Shown: piece after piece, positions 28,647-37,771 of the stretch
Layout: each line of letters starts with the position of its first letter
Position numbering within the stretch: the first letter of the stretch is position 1
Origin: Opitutaceae bacterium EW11
Lineage (GTDB): Bacteria; Verrucomicrobiota; Verrucomicrobiia; Opitutales; Opitutaceae
Length of the DNA: 64,000 nt
Assembly: GCA_003054665.1 (NCBI GenBank)
Contig: QAYY01000008.1
Location: 187,906 to 251,905, forward strand
Direction: 5' to 3'
Position numbers and translations under genes: made by a program
The notes under the pieces: generated by a model
The model's database searches: none
Seen by the model: the letters and a program-made list of their open reading frames with translations, nothing else
What the model was told of the DNA's origin: nothing

Positions 28647-29735
28647 ATGGCACAACACTTCATTGTCATCATCGCCGGAGGTAAAGGGGAGCGCTTTTGG
28701 CCGCAGAGCCGAGCCAAGCGCCCGAAGCATCTGCTGCCCATCGTGGGTGAAACGCCGATGCTGGCGCAGACGCTCGACCGCGTTCGCTCCATCGTGCCGA
28801 CGAAAAACACGTTCGTGATCACGAGCGCGGTGCAGGAAAAGGCGGTTCGCGAAGTCTGCCCGAAGCTCCCCAGGGAGAACATCATTGCCGAACCGGTTGG
28901 CCGCGATACGGCTCCTGCGGTCGGTCTCGCGGCGGCCATTGTCGGCGCGCGAGATCCAGAGGGGGTATTTGCGGTGTTGCCGGCGGACCACGTCATCCAC
29001 GACGCGGATTCGTACCAGAGGGACCTCAAGGCGGCTTTCGCCGCCGCCGAAGCGGAGCCGGTGATGGCCACGATCGGCATCGAGATGACGGAGCCCGCGA
29101 CAGGTTTCGGCTACATCCAGCGCGGCGAAAAGTGGAAGAGCTTCGAACGCCGCCCGGTCTATCGCGTGAAGCGCTTTGTCGAGAAACCCACGCTGGAAGT
29201 CGCGCAGCGGTATCTGGAATCTGGCGACTACGTCTGGAACGCCGGCATGTTCGTCTGGAGCGTGCCGGTCGTCGAGGCGGCGCTCGAAAAACACGCTCCG
29301 GAACTCGACGCCGGCCTGCAGCCGATTCGGGAGGCTTTGGCAAAACGGCGCCCCTTGCCGGCCGTGTTGAAGAAGGTGTACCCGACGCTTACCAAGATTT
29401 CCGTCGATTACGCGCTGCTCGAGAAATCGGACAACGTGGTGGTGCTGCCGTCTTCGTTCGATTGGGACGACGTTGGCGCCTGGCCGGCGGTCGCGCGTCA
29501 TTTCCCGAAAGATACCTCGGGCAACGTCAGCCGCGGCCTCGCCTTGATCGAAGACGGCGCGAACAACATTGTCTACTCCGACGGCAAACACCTCACGGCC
29601 GTTGTCGGAGCCGACAACCTGATCGTCGTCCACACGCCGGACGCGACGCTGGTGGTTCCGAAATCCAAGGCGCAGGAAATCAAACAGCTGCTCAAGCGCA
29701 TCGAGGCGCTGAAGGGCGGCGCGCAGTGGCTCTGA
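28647..29735 (+). CDS. manC: Mannose-1-phosphate guanylyltransferase
   Basis: 362 residues. It makes GDP-mannose from mannose-1-phosphate and GTP for envelope or capsule polysaccharides. Motifs are IIAGGKGERFWPQSRAKRPK (nucleotide signature), EPVGRDTAPAVGLAA, VLPADHVIHD, FVEKPTLEVAQRYL, WNAGMFVW and DWDDVGAW. It is the single-domain type without the isomerase half. The ATG at 28647 starts M-A-Q-H-F-I-V-I-I. It may feed the exopolysaccharide system at 42.5-47.4 kb (inference). ruvX follows after 7 bp. Confidence 0.94.
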   Translation: MAQHFIVIIAGGKGERFWPQSRAKRPKHLLPIVGETPMLAQTLDRVRSIVPTKNTFVITSAVQEKAVREVCPKLPRENIIAEPVGRDTAPAVGLAAAIVGARDPEGVFAVLPADHVIHDADSYQRDLKAAFAAAEAEPVMATIGIEMTEPATGFGYIQRGEKWKSFERRPVYRVKRFVEKPTLEVAQRYLESGDYVWNAGMFVWSVPVVEAALEKHAPELDAGLQPIREALAKRRPLPAVLKKVYPTLTKISVDYALLEKSDNVVVLPSSFDWDDVGAWPAVARHFPKDTSGNVSRGLALIEDGANNIVYSDGKHLTAVVGADNLIVVHTPDATLVVPKSKAQEIKQLLKRIEALKGGAQWL

Positions 29736-29742
29736 CGGAGAG

Positions 29743-30186
29743 ATGCGCTGCATCGGCATCGATTACGGCGAACGGCGGATCGGGTTGGCTTACGGCGACG
29801 ATCTCGGTGTCGCCACGCCGCTCCCGGCCGCCGTGGAAGCCGATCCGGAGAAACGCTGGGCGCACCTGCTCGGGACCGTTCGCGACCGTCGCGCGACCGA
29901 CTTGGTCATCGGCTATCCGTTGAACATGGACGACTCCGTCGGTTTCAAGGCCAAGGAAGTCGACGCGTTTGCGGCCAAGCTGCGGGTGGCGACGAGCCTT
30001 CCGGTACATTACATCGACGAGCGTCTCACCTCGTACGAGGCGGAGAGTTCCGTGGCCAAAGGCGACCGCCGTGCCGTGCGCGCGAGCGGCCTGATCGATT
30101 CGCGTGCGGCGACGATCATCCTTCAGGATTTCCTCGACCAGCGCGTGCCGCTGATCGATCCGGATTCGGTCAACCCGGATGAGTGA
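29743..30186 (+). CDS. ruvX: YqgF/RuvX Holliday-junction resolvase-like protein
   Basis: 147 residues, RNase H-like fold. IGIDYGERRIGLAYGD carries the first catalytic Asp, VIGYPLNMDDS and YIDERLTSYEAE the second acidic position, and I-D-S-R-A-A-T-I-I-L-Q the last. In characterised bacteria it processes 16S rRNA 5' ends. Its stop overlaps the truA start by 8 bp. Confidence 0.94.
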   Translation: MRCIGIDYGERRIGLAYGDDLGVATPLPAAVEADPEKRWAHLLGTVRDRRATDLVIGYPLNMDDSVGFKAKEVDAFAAKLRVATSLPVHYIDERLTSYEAESSVAKGDRRAVRASGLIDSRAATIILQDFLDQRVPLIDPDSVNPDE

Positions 30187-31084
30187 GGAGCCGAACAGTG
30201 GCCAACCCGGGATGCCGACGCGTGAGAGCGCCGGCGCCCCGCAGACCCGCGAAACGGCCGCCGCCCCAGGGAGCGCGGGCGCCCCGCCCGCACCCAAGAC
30301 GACGGCCAACCGGCGGCCGGCGCATGTATCCACTTCCTCCGCTCCGCTTCGCCGCTGGAAATGCCTCTGCGCCTATGACGGCGCCCCGTTTTCGGGCTGG
30401 CAGAGCCAGGCGGGCGGCATGGCCATCCAGGACGTGATCGAGGCGCGCCTGGCGGCCGTGCTGGGAGTGGAAACGCGGATACACGCCAGCGGCCGCACGG
30501 ACGCCGGCGTCCACGCGCTCGGACAGGTCTTCCATTTCGACGCGGCCTGGCGGCATGGCGCCGACAAACTGAAGGCGGCGCTTCGCTCGGGCCTTCCGAC
30601 CGCGCTGCAGATCCAGTCCGTGCGGCCCGTCTCGTCGGAGTTTCACAGCCGCTTCTCCGCCACCGGGAAGATCTACGCGTATCATCTCTACCTCGGCGAT
30701 GCGGACCCGTTTTCCCGCCCGTACGCCTGGGCCATCGAAAAGCCGCTCGACGTGGCCGCGATGAAAGCGGCGACGGCGGCGCTTCGGGGCCGTCACGATT
30801 TCCGCGCGTTCTCCGCCCTCAACGGTCCCGAGAAGGAGGATACGGTGCGGGATCTGCGGCGGCTCGATTTTGTCCAGCGCGGGCCACGTGTGCGGATCGA
30901 AGCCGAGGCAGACGGGTTTATGTACAAGATGGTCCGGAGCCTGGTCGGGGCGATCTACGCCGCAGGCGAGGGCAAGCTGACGCCAGCGGGAATCGCGGAG
31001 CTGCTCGCGACGGGAAAACGCACGCCGGTCGTGCAGACCGCTCCTCCCCACGGGCTCTTCCTCGTGAAAGTGCTTTATCGATGA
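30179..31084 (+). CDS. truA: tRNA pseudouridine(38-40) synthase TruA
   Basis: 301 residues. The core starts near residue 58 (C-A-Y-D-G-A-P-F-S-G-W-Q) with the catalytic Asp in HASGRTDAGVHALGQV, then FSATGKIYAYHLY and FMYKMVRSLVGAI. The first 57 residues are a Pro/Ala/Thr-rich extension absent from most TruA proteins; no later start codon sits close to the core, so the ATG at 30179 is kept. Its stop overlaps the comF start (ATGA). Confidence 0.94.
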   Translation: MSEEPNSGQPGMPTRESAGAPQTRETAAAPGSAGAPPAPKTTANRRPAHVSTSSAPLRRWKCLCAYDGAPFSGWQSQAGGMAIQDVIEARLAAVLGVETRIHASGRTDAGVHALGQVFHFDAAWRHGADKLKAALRSGLPTALQIQSVRPVSSEFHSRFSATGKIYAYHLYLGDADPFSRPYAWAIEKPLDVAAMKAATAALRGRHDFRAFSALNGPEKEDTVRDLRRLDFVQRGPRVRIEAEADGFMYKMVRSLVGAIYAAGEGKLTPAGIAELLATGKRTPVVQTAPPHGLFLVKVLYR

Positions 31085-31815
31085 AGCCGCGTGTCGCCGC
31101 CGCACTCGGAGCCGTCGCCGATGTGGTTTTCCCCCGGTCCTGCGTGGCGTGCGGCGGCATGGCCGACGCGGCGCCGTATCGCCATCTTTGCAGCCGGTGC
31201 GTGGCCCAGATCGATTTCATTCACCCCCCCTGCTGCGAGACCTGCGGAGCTCCGTTTTATGGCTTTGTCGACGGCGAGCGATGCTGCCCGCACTGCGAAG
31301 GTTTGAGCCCGGCTTACCGCTCCGGTCGGGCCGCGGTGCTTTCCAAAGGCCCGATTCGAGCCCTGATCCACGAACTCAAATACCGGCGCCATCTTTTCGT
31401 CCTCGAAGACGTCGAGGTGATCTTCCGGGCGTGTCCAAGAATCCTGGAATTTGTGGCCGACGCGACGCTCGTTCCGGTGCCGCTTCATCCGCGCAAGCAA
31501 CGGGAGCGCGGCTACAACCAAAGCGAACTGCTCGCCGAGACCCTCGCGCGAGCGGCCAGCGGTAAACCGCAGGTGCAGAACCTTTTGCGTCGCAGCGTCG
31601 ACACAACGACACAGACGGCATTCGACCGAAAAGCCCGTTTGGCGAACCTGAAAAATGCCTTTGCACTTGCGGAGAAGGCAGTCATAACCCCCGGTCACCA
31701 TTACGTTCTTGTCGATGACGTCTTTACGACCGGTTCAACGCTCAACAGCTGTGCTCGCGTGCTGCGCCACGCGGGCTGCTTGAATCTCGACGTCGTCACG
31801 TTCGGTCACGGTTAA
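31081..31815 (+). CDS. comF: ComF-family phosphoribosyltransferase-like protein
   Basis: 244 residues. The N-terminal double zinc finger retains all eight cysteines (CVACGG, CSRC, CCETCG, CPHC). The C-terminal type I PRTase fold carries the PRPP motif [13 protein letters not shown]. Linked to DNA uptake or recombination (ComFC/DprA interplay) in naturally competent bacteria. It overlaps truA by four bases and precedes accD by 8 bp. Confidence 0.93.
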   Translation: MKPRVAAALGAVADVVFPRSCVACGGMADAAPYRHLCSRCVAQIDFIHPPCCETCGAPFYGFVDGERCCPHCEGLSPAYRSGRAAVLSKGPIRALIHELKYRRHLFVLEDVEVIFRACPRILEFVADATLVPVPLHPRKQRERGYNQSELLAETLARAASGKPQVQNLLRRSVDTTTQTAFDRKARLANLKNAFALAEKAVITPGHHYVLVDDVFTTGSTLNSCARVLRHAGCLNLDVVTFGHG

Positions 31816-31823
31816 CTCCCGCC

Positions 31824-32690
31824 ATGTCGCTGTTCAGCAAGCCGAAGTACTCGACTGTCGTTGTCAAAAAGAAGGACATTCCGAAGGGGTTGTGGACCAA
31901 ATGCCCGATCTCGGGGGAAATCGTCTTCAACAAGGAACTCGAGGACAACCAGATGGTGGTGCCGAAGTCCGGCTACCACTTCCCAATCGGCGCGCGGGAG
32001 CGCCTGAAGCACCTCTGCGACGAGGGCAGTTTTGTCGAGGCCGATGCCGGCATCCGCTCCGCCGATCCGCTGGAGTTCGTCGACTCGCAGCCGTACCGGG
32101 AGCGCATCAAGAAGTACGAGAAGGACAGCGGCCTGACCGAGGCGGTCATTTGCGGCACGGGCAAGATCAACAGCATTGAGGTTTCGCTCGCCGTGATGGA
32201 TTTCCGTTTCTGCGGCGGCGCCATGGGCTCCGCGGTTGGGGAAAAAATCACTCGCGCGATCGAGGCGGCGGCGGTGAAAAAAATCCCGTGCATCATCTTC
32301 AGCGCTTCCGGCGGTGCGCGCATGCAGGAGGGCATTTTTTCGCTCATGCAGATGGCGAAAACCAGTGCCGCGCTCGGCCGGCTCGCGGCGGCAAACCTGC
32401 CGTACATTTCCGTGCTGACGCATCCGACGATGGGCGGCGTGACGGCGAGTTTCGCGACCCTGGGCGACGTGATCATCGCGGAGCCCGGCGCCTTGATCGG
32501 CTTTGCCGGTGCGCGAGTGATCAAGGAGACGACGAAGCAGACGCTTCCTCCCGGTTTCCAGAGCGCCGAGTTCTTGATGCAGCATGGGTTGATCGACCAG
32601 ATCGTTCCCCGGCTCGAAATGCGGGATCGGCTCACCGACCTGCTGGCGGCTCTCTTCCTGAAGAAGAAGCCGGAGAAAGCCGGCCGGTAA
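31824..32690 (+). CDS. accD: Acetyl-CoA carboxylase carboxyltransferase subunit beta, zinc ribbon degenerate
   Basis: 288 residues. Transfers carboxyl from biotin to acetyl-CoA, with AccA. The crotonase-like core has [55 protein letters not shown] and [11 protein letters not shown]. The N-terminal zinc ribbon, which in E. coli has Cys27, Cys30, Cys46 and Cys49, shows here Cys27, Ser30, Val46 and Ser49 at exactly those positions, so it cannot bind zinc in the usual way although the surrounding fold (W-T-K-C-P-I-S-G-E) is kept. folC follows, the classical accD-folC pairing. Confidence 0.95.
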   Translation: MSLFSKPKYSTVVVKKKDIPKGLWTKCPISGEIVFNKELEDNQMVVPKSGYHFPIGARERLKHLCDEGSFVEADAGIRSADPLEFVDSQPYRERIKKYEKDSGLTEAVICGTGKINSIEVSLAVMDFRFCGGAMGSAVGEKITRAIEAAAVKKIPCIIFSASGGARMQEGIFSLMQMAKTSAALGRLAAANLPYISVLTHPTMGGVTASFATLGDVIIAEPGALIGFAGARVIKETTKQTLPPGFQSAEFLMQHGLIDQIVPRLEMRDRLTDLLAALFLKKKPEKAGR

Positions 32691-32742
32691 CGGCCCCGCG
32701 CAGGTTTGCGCCGCTCGCAGGCGCGGCCAACGACCTTTCACC

Positions 32743-34047
32743 ATGGTTTCCGAAGGGTTCATCGACTACCCATCGGTCCAGGACTACCTCTTCAGCCTCA
32801 AGGCCAAGGGAGTGAAGTTCGGGATCGACCGCATGCGTTCGTGGATCGACGCCATCGGTGATCCTCACAACGCCGTGCCGTGTATTCACGTCACCGGTAC
32901 CAACGGCAAGGGGTCGACCGCGGCGATGCTGGAGTCGATCTTCCGGTCGGCCGGCTGGCGCACCGGCCTCTACACTTCGCCCCATCTCGTCCGGCTCGGC
33001 GAGCGGGTCCAGGTAAACCGTCAGAACCTGACCGAGGAGGAGATCGTCGGCTACACGAACGAGCTGCGGCCGATCGCCGAGCGAGTTTCCGCGGCCAATC
33101 CGGACGATCATCCGAGCTTTTTCGAGTTCATGACCGCGATGGCCTTTCTTCAGTTCGCCCGGAAGAAATGCGATTTCAGCGTCATCGAGGTGGGCCTTGG
33201 AGGCCGCCTGGACGCCACCAACGTCGTGCTGCCGGAATTGGCCGTGATCACGTCGGTGAGCCTCGACCACTGCGAAATGCTGGGCAACACGGTCGAGAAG
33301 ATCGCCGCGGAGAAGGCCGGCATCATCAAGCCCGGGCGACCGGTCGTCGTCGGCCGGATACCGCGAAGCGCGGAGCACGTTGTCCGCAAGACCGCCGCGG
33401 AACTCGACGCGCCGGTGTACACGGTGCGCGAACGTTTCGGCGAGGAGCTGGCGAACTATCCGACCACTGCGCTCGACGGAGACTACCAGCGCTGGAACGC
33501 CGCCACGGCCACGCTCGCGGCGGAGTTGATGCCGAAGCGCTGGAACTTGTCGCCCGACATGATCGCTCAGGGGCTTCGGACGGTGCAGTGGCAGGGACGC
33601 TGGGAGCGCGTGCTTCTCGGCGGCCGGCCGCTGATTCTCGACGCGTCGCACAATCCGGAGGGGGCTGACGCGCTCGAGCGTAACCTCGCGCGCCTGGTCG
33701 ACCAGACCAAGCGTCCGCCGGTCGTGATCACCGGGGTGTTGGGTGCGGCTCGGGCCCGTCCGTTGATCGAGACAATCTGCCGGTACGCGAGGGAGGTTCA
33801 TCTCGTCGTTCCGGCCCAGTCGCGCGCATGCACTCACGAAGAGTTGCTCGAACTGATTCCCTCCGACTTTTCCGGCAAGGTGCACGTCGCAACGGTGGCC
33901 GGGCTGTTTCCGGCCGCGGATCGCTGCACGGTTGGTGGACCGGACGACACCGTCGTCGTCACCGGCTCGATCTACCTCCTGGGAGAAGTGCTGGCCCGAA
34001 TACAACCCCAGCGCGGGCCCAACGAGGGGCGCCTCCAGGATTTCTAG
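32743..34047 (+). CDS. folC: Bifunctional folylpolyglutamate/dihydrofolate synthase
   Basis: 434 residues. It adds glutamate to dihydropteroate and tetrahydrofolates. P-loop HVTGTNGKGSTAAMLE near residue 50, then YTSPHLVRLGERVQ, FFEFMTAMAF, VIEVGLGGRLDATNV, SLDHCEMLG and the C-terminal LILDASHNPEGADALE. Upstream of it, accD, comF, truA, ruvX and manC form a tightly spaced run. Confidence 0.95.
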   Translation: MVSEGFIDYPSVQDYLFSLKAKGVKFGIDRMRSWIDAIGDPHNAVPCIHVTGTNGKGSTAAMLESIFRSAGWRTGLYTSPHLVRLGERVQVNRQNLTEEEIVGYTNELRPIAERVSAANPDDHPSFFEFMTAMAFLQFARKKCDFSVIEVGLGGRLDATNVVLPELAVITSVSLDHCEMLGNTVEKIAAEKAGIIKPGRPVVVGRIPRSAEHVVRKTAAELDAPVYTVRERFGEELANYPTTALDGDYQRWNAATATLAAELMPKRWNLSPDMIAQGLRTVQWQGRWERVLLGGRPLILDASHNPEGADALERNLARLVDQTKRPPVVITGVLGAARARPLIETICRYAREVHLVVPAQSRACTHEELLELIPSDFSGKVHVATVAGLFPAADRCTVGGPDDTVVVTGSIYLLGEVLARIQPQRGPNEGRLQDF

Positions 34048-34204
34048 GGCAGGGCGGTTTGCGGAGGGTGTCGCGCATACCGCCTCCAGCGCAGGGCAGG
34101 TTTGGGCCGGCGAGTGCCCGCGTGGCCGCAACCGCGGGATCCGAGCGAGCCGGCATACCGTCATTTGCGATACGGCGCCGCGCGACCACCGATCCAGTAC
34201 GCAG

Positions 34205-34241
34205 GCCGTTTGTGGTCGATGGACGCCGTCCCACAAACGGC
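34205..34241. repeat. 11-bp perfect inverted repeat upstream of the M13 peptidase gene
   Basis: GCCGTTTGTGG (34205-34215) and CCACAAACGGC (34231-34241), spacer 15 bp, ending 37 bp before the ATG at 34279. There is no T-tract on either strand, so it is more likely an operator or mRNA leader structure than a terminator. Confidence 0.55.
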
Positions 34242-34278
34242 GCCTTGAGGAACGGTCGTCCTCTCCTACGGTAGCCGC

Positions 34279-36321
34279 ATGAAAAAACTGGCTGTCATTG
34301 CACTCGGGCTTTCAGGGCTGGCGAGTTTGTGGGGCGCTCCGGCGCTGGAGAGCGGCATCGACATGGCGAACGCGGACAAGTCGGCCCGCATTCAGGACGA
34401 TCTCTACCTCGCGGTGAACGGGCATTGGCTCGCGACCACGGAGATCCCGGCCGACAAGTCGAACTACGGGGCGTTTACCAAGTTGGACGATCAGTCGCGC
34501 GATCGCCTGCTGGCGCTCATCCAGGAGTTGGCAGCCAAGAACAACGCCCCTGGGACCGACGCCCAGAAGGTAGGGGACCTGTACCGGAGTTTTATGGACG
34601 AGGCCCGGATCGAGAAGCTCGGGCTTCAACCGTTGAAGGCGGACCTGGATCGTGTCGCGGCGCTGAAGAGCCTGAGCGAGGTCGCCCAGGCGTTCGGCGC
34701 GCTCGGAAAGATCGGAGTCGAGTCGCCGTTCGAATTCGGCATCGACGTCGATGCGAAGGACTCGACCCGGTACCTCGCGGTGATTTCGCAATCGGGGCTC
34801 GGGCTCCCGGACCGCGACTATTACCTCGAGAACGACGAACGTTACCAGCAGGCGCGCGCCGCGTACGTCGTTTACGTCGAGAAGCTGCTCACACTCGCCG
34901 GCACGGCTCCGGCTGACGCCAAGAAGGCGGCAAAGGCGATTCTCGAGATCGAGACGACCCTGGCGAAAGCGCAGTGGGCGCGGGTCGACCTCCGGAATCC
35001 GGAGAAGAACTACAACAAATACGCCGTCACGAAGCTCCCGCAGCTGGCGCCGACGTTTCCCTGGTCGGATTACTTTCAGGGACTCGGCCTTCCGTCGCTC
35101 GCACAGGTGAATGTCGGACAGCCGAGCTTCGTCCAGGCCGCGGCCGAGCTGCTGGTCGCCACGCCGGTGGAAACGTGGAAACACTACCTCACCGCCAAGC
35201 TGATCAGCGCCTACGCGGTGGCTTTGCCCGCGGCGTATCAGACGGCGCATTTTGAGTTGTACGACAAGGTCCTCGGCGGCGTTCCCCAGGATCGGGCCCG
35301 GACGGAGAAAGCCGTCGCCCTGATCAGCGGCGCCACGTTCGGCGACTCCGGCGCGCTCGGCTTCAGCGTCGGCAAACTCTACGTGGAGAAATTCTTCCCG
35401 CCGGACGCGAAGGCGCGGATGGACGAACTGGTTTCCAACCTGATGAAGGCCTACGCGACGAGCATCAAGGGGCTCACCTGGATGAGCGACGCAACCAAGG
35501 CCAAGGCCGAGGAAAAACTCTCCAAGTACACCGTGAAGATCGGCTACCCGGAAAAGTGGCGCGACTATTCCGGCCTCCGGATCCGCGCGGACGACCTGTT
35601 CGGCAACGTCAAGGCGTCACGGGAATTCAACTACGCGTACGAGATCGGAAAACTGGGCAAACCCGTCGATCGGAAGGAGTGGCACATGACCCCGCAGACG
35701 GTGAATGCGTATTACAGCGCGTCGACCAACGAGATCGTTTTTCCGGCGGCGATCCTGCAGCCTCCCTTTTTCAACGTGAAGGCGGATGACGCCGTGAACT
35801 ATGGCGGCATCGGTGCCGTGATCGGGCACGAGATCAGTCACGGGTTCGACGACCAGGGCAGCCAATACGACGGAGACGGCAACCTGAAGGTCTGGTGGAC
35901 CGATGCGGATCGCGCCGCCTTCGTGAAGCTGACGAAACAGCTCGTCGCCCAATACGCCGCCTACGAGCCGTTGCCCGGACAGCACTTGAACGGCGAATTC
36001 ACGCTCGGCGAAAACATCGCCGATCTCTCGGGCCTCGCGATCGCCTACAAGGCGTACAGGTTGTCGCTCAACGGCAAGCAGGCTCCCGTCATCGATGGTT
36101 TCACCGGCGACCAGCGATTTTTCATGGGCTGGTCTCAGGTCTGGGCGCGAAAATACCGCGATGCCGACATGGCGAGACGCCTGAAGGTCGATCCGCATTC
36201 GCCGTCGCAATTCCGCGCCAACGGCGCCCCGGTGAACTCCGATGCCTTCGAGAAGGCTTTCGACGTCAAGCCGGGCGACAAGATGTACAAGGCCCCCGCC
36301 GAGCGCATCCGGATCTGGTAA
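34279..36321 (+). CDS. Secreted M13-family (neprilysin-like) zinc metallopeptidase
   Basis: 680 residues. Signal peptide MKKLAVIALGLSGLASLWGA. The N-terminal M13 domain begins D-D-L-Y-L-A-V-N-G-H-W-L. The catalytic zinc motif HEISH lies in VIGHEISHGFDDQGSQYD, with the third ligand in ENIADLSG and the substrate motif NAYYSASTNEIVFPAAILQ. Periplasmic oligopeptidase. Preceded by an 11-bp inverted repeat and followed by a strong terminator, so it is transcribed alone. Confidence 0.95.
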   Translation: MKKLAVIALGLSGLASLWGAPALESGIDMANADKSARIQDDLYLAVNGHWLATTEIPADKSNYGAFTKLDDQSRDRLLALIQELAAKNNAPGTDAQKVGDLYRSFMDEARIEKLGLQPLKADLDRVAALKSLSEVAQAFGALGKIGVESPFEFGIDVDAKDSTRYLAVISQSGLGLPDRDYYLENDERYQQARAAYVVYVEKLLTLAGTAPADAKKAAKAILEIETTLAKAQWARVDLRNPEKNYNKYAVTKLPQLAPTFPWSDYFQGLGLPSLAQVNVGQPSFVQAAAELLVATPVETWKHYLTAKLISAYAVALPAAYQTAHFELYDKVLGGVPQDRARTEKAVALISGATFGDSGALGFSVGKLYVEKFFPPDAKARMDELVSNLMKAYATSIKGLTWMSDATKAKAEEKLSKYTVKIGYPEKWRDYSGLRIRADDLFGNVKASREFNYAYEIGKLGKPVDRKEWHMTPQTVNAYYSASTNEIVFPAAILQPPFFNVKADDAVNYGGIGAVIGHEISHGFDDQGSQYDGDGNLKVWWTDADRAAFVKLTKQLVAQYAAYEPLPGQHLNGEFTLGENIADLSGLAIAYKAYRLSLNGKQAPVIDGFTGDQRFFMGWSQVWARKYRDADMARRLKVDPHSPSQFRANGAPVNSDAFEKAFDVKPGDKMYKAPAERIRIW

Positions 36322-36360
36322 CCGGAATGGCGTAACCACAGCGCAACTACCTTTCGTCAC

Positions 36361-36392
36361 GCCGAGGCTCTCGCGAGCCTCGGCTTTTTGTT
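36361..36392 (+). terminator. Intrinsic terminator of the M13 peptidase gene
   Basis: Ten-bp perfect stem GCCGAGGCTC/GAGCCTCGGC with TCGC loop, followed by TTTTTGTTTT. It starts 40 bp after the stop. Confidence 0.92.
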
Positions 36393-36560
36393 TTGGCCAC
36401 CCGGGTGCGAGCCCACTTTCGTCCCGGAGAGCGGCAACTCACGCCGCCCTGGACGCGCCGACCCGGCGGCGCGCAAAGCCGCAGGCGCGCCAGGGCTCGC
36501 CCGGAAGGTTGGCGAGTTCTCGCCGCATTCCCGGACGGGAGCTTCCAGCCTCGTCGGCCG

Positions 36561-37643
36561 CTACGGTTTGCTGCGCGGTTTTCGCGCCTTCGCCGTCTTC
36601 CCGGGTTGCGTGTCCAACAGTCTCGCCAGGCTCTCAGAACGGTGCTGATGAAGCTGCTCCATCGTGCACTGGGAGGGTGCTTTTTCTGGGCGCCAGCGGA
36701 CGAATCCGGTGCCGTGGCGGAAGCGTTCGCCGCTTACGTGATCGAAACTCACCTCGACGACCAACTCGGGTCGCAAGGGTTGCCACTCGGAAGACCGTTT
36801 GGTGCTCCAGCGGCTCGGGCCTCCGGGCGCTCTGCCGGTGAAGCCCGGCGGCTCGACGAGCTTTCCCAGTTTTTTAGTCAGCGCCGGTTTGTCCTTGGCC
36901 TTCAGTCCGGAGCAGAAACCGACGTGGTTCAGTCTACCTTCGGAGTCGTAGAGCCCGAGGAGGAGGGAGCCGACCACGCGCTTTTTCTCGGCAAAGCGGA
37001 ATCCGCCGATCACGCAGTCCGCCGTGCGATACGGTTTGATCTTCACCATGCCGTCCCGCTTGCCGGCGCGGTAAGGCAGGTCGGTCCGTTTGGCGATCAG
37101 TCCGTCGAGACTTGTCCCGGCCTCGCCGAACCAGTGCTTGGCCGTGGCGATTTCGCTCGTTGCCGGAGAGAGGCGGAGCGAGCCTCCCGGCGGAAAATGG
37201 CCCGCGGCGAAGGCGTCGAGCGCGGCGCGCCGCTCGGCCAACGGTTGTTCGTGAAGGGCCGGCGCCTCGGGCGCTGCAAGCAGATCGAAGACGATGAACT
37301 GGGCGGGTGTCGCTGCCGCGAGTTTTCGCACGCGGCTTTCCGCGGGGTGCAGCCGCAGCTGGAGGTCGTCGAACGACAGATGGCCGTTGACCTGGATGAC
37401 GATTTCTCCGTCGAGGATAAAACGCCCGCAGTCGACCTGGGCGACGGCGTTCACGATGTCGGGGAAATAGCGGGCGAGGGGCTGGCCCGATTTGGACCGC
37501 AGGTCGACGTCGTTGCCGTTCCGATACGCCAGACAGCGAAAACCGTCCCATTTCGGCTCGTACTGCCATTCCGGGCCGACAGGTATTTCGTCCACCGACT
37601 CCGCTTCCATCGCTTCGAGCGTTTTCGGAAAGGCCTGGCGCAT
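36561..37643 (-). CDS. ATP-dependent DNA ligase (LigC/LigD-ligase type)
   Basis: 360 residues. Nucleotidyltransferase motif I EPKWDGFRCLAYR (adenylated Lys31), motif III FILDGEIVI, motif IV DGLIAKR, motif V GMVKIKPYRTADCVIGGF, then the OB-fold and motif VI-like R-F-R-H-G-T-G-F-V-R-W-R. Typical of the stand-alone ligases that accompany bacterial end-joining or base repair. No Ku or LigD polymerase gene is in the window. The C-terminal tail is Lys/Arg-rich (K-T-A-K-A-R-K-P-R-S-K-P). Confidence 0.9.
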   Translation of the reverse strand: MRQAFPKTLEAMEAESVDEIPVGPEWQYEPKWDGFRCLAYRNGNDVDLRSKSGQPLARYFPDIVNAVAQVDCGRFILDGEIVIQVNGHLSFDDLQLRLHPAESRVRKLAAATPAQFIVFDLLAAPEAPALHEQPLAERRAALDAFAAGHFPPGGSLRLSPATSEIATAKHWFGEAGTSLDGLIAKRTDLPYRAGKRDGMVKIKPYRTADCVIGGFRFAEKKRVVGSLLLGLYDSEGRLNHVGFCSGLKAKDKPALTKKLGKLVEPPGFTGRAPGGPSRWSTKRSSEWQPLRPELVVEVSFDHVSGERFRHGTGFVRWRPEKAPSQCTMEQLHQHRSESLARLLDTQPGKTAKARKPRSKP

Positions 37644-37771
37644 CGTTCACCGTAGGGTGGAAACGTCGTGCCGCAAGGGGTGCGCGCCGTCGGAGGGGAT
37701 ACTGCTCGCCGGATTCGCATGCCGCCGACGCCGCCGGTCTCGTCCGGAGGAGCGGTGGCGCGGCGTGTCGC

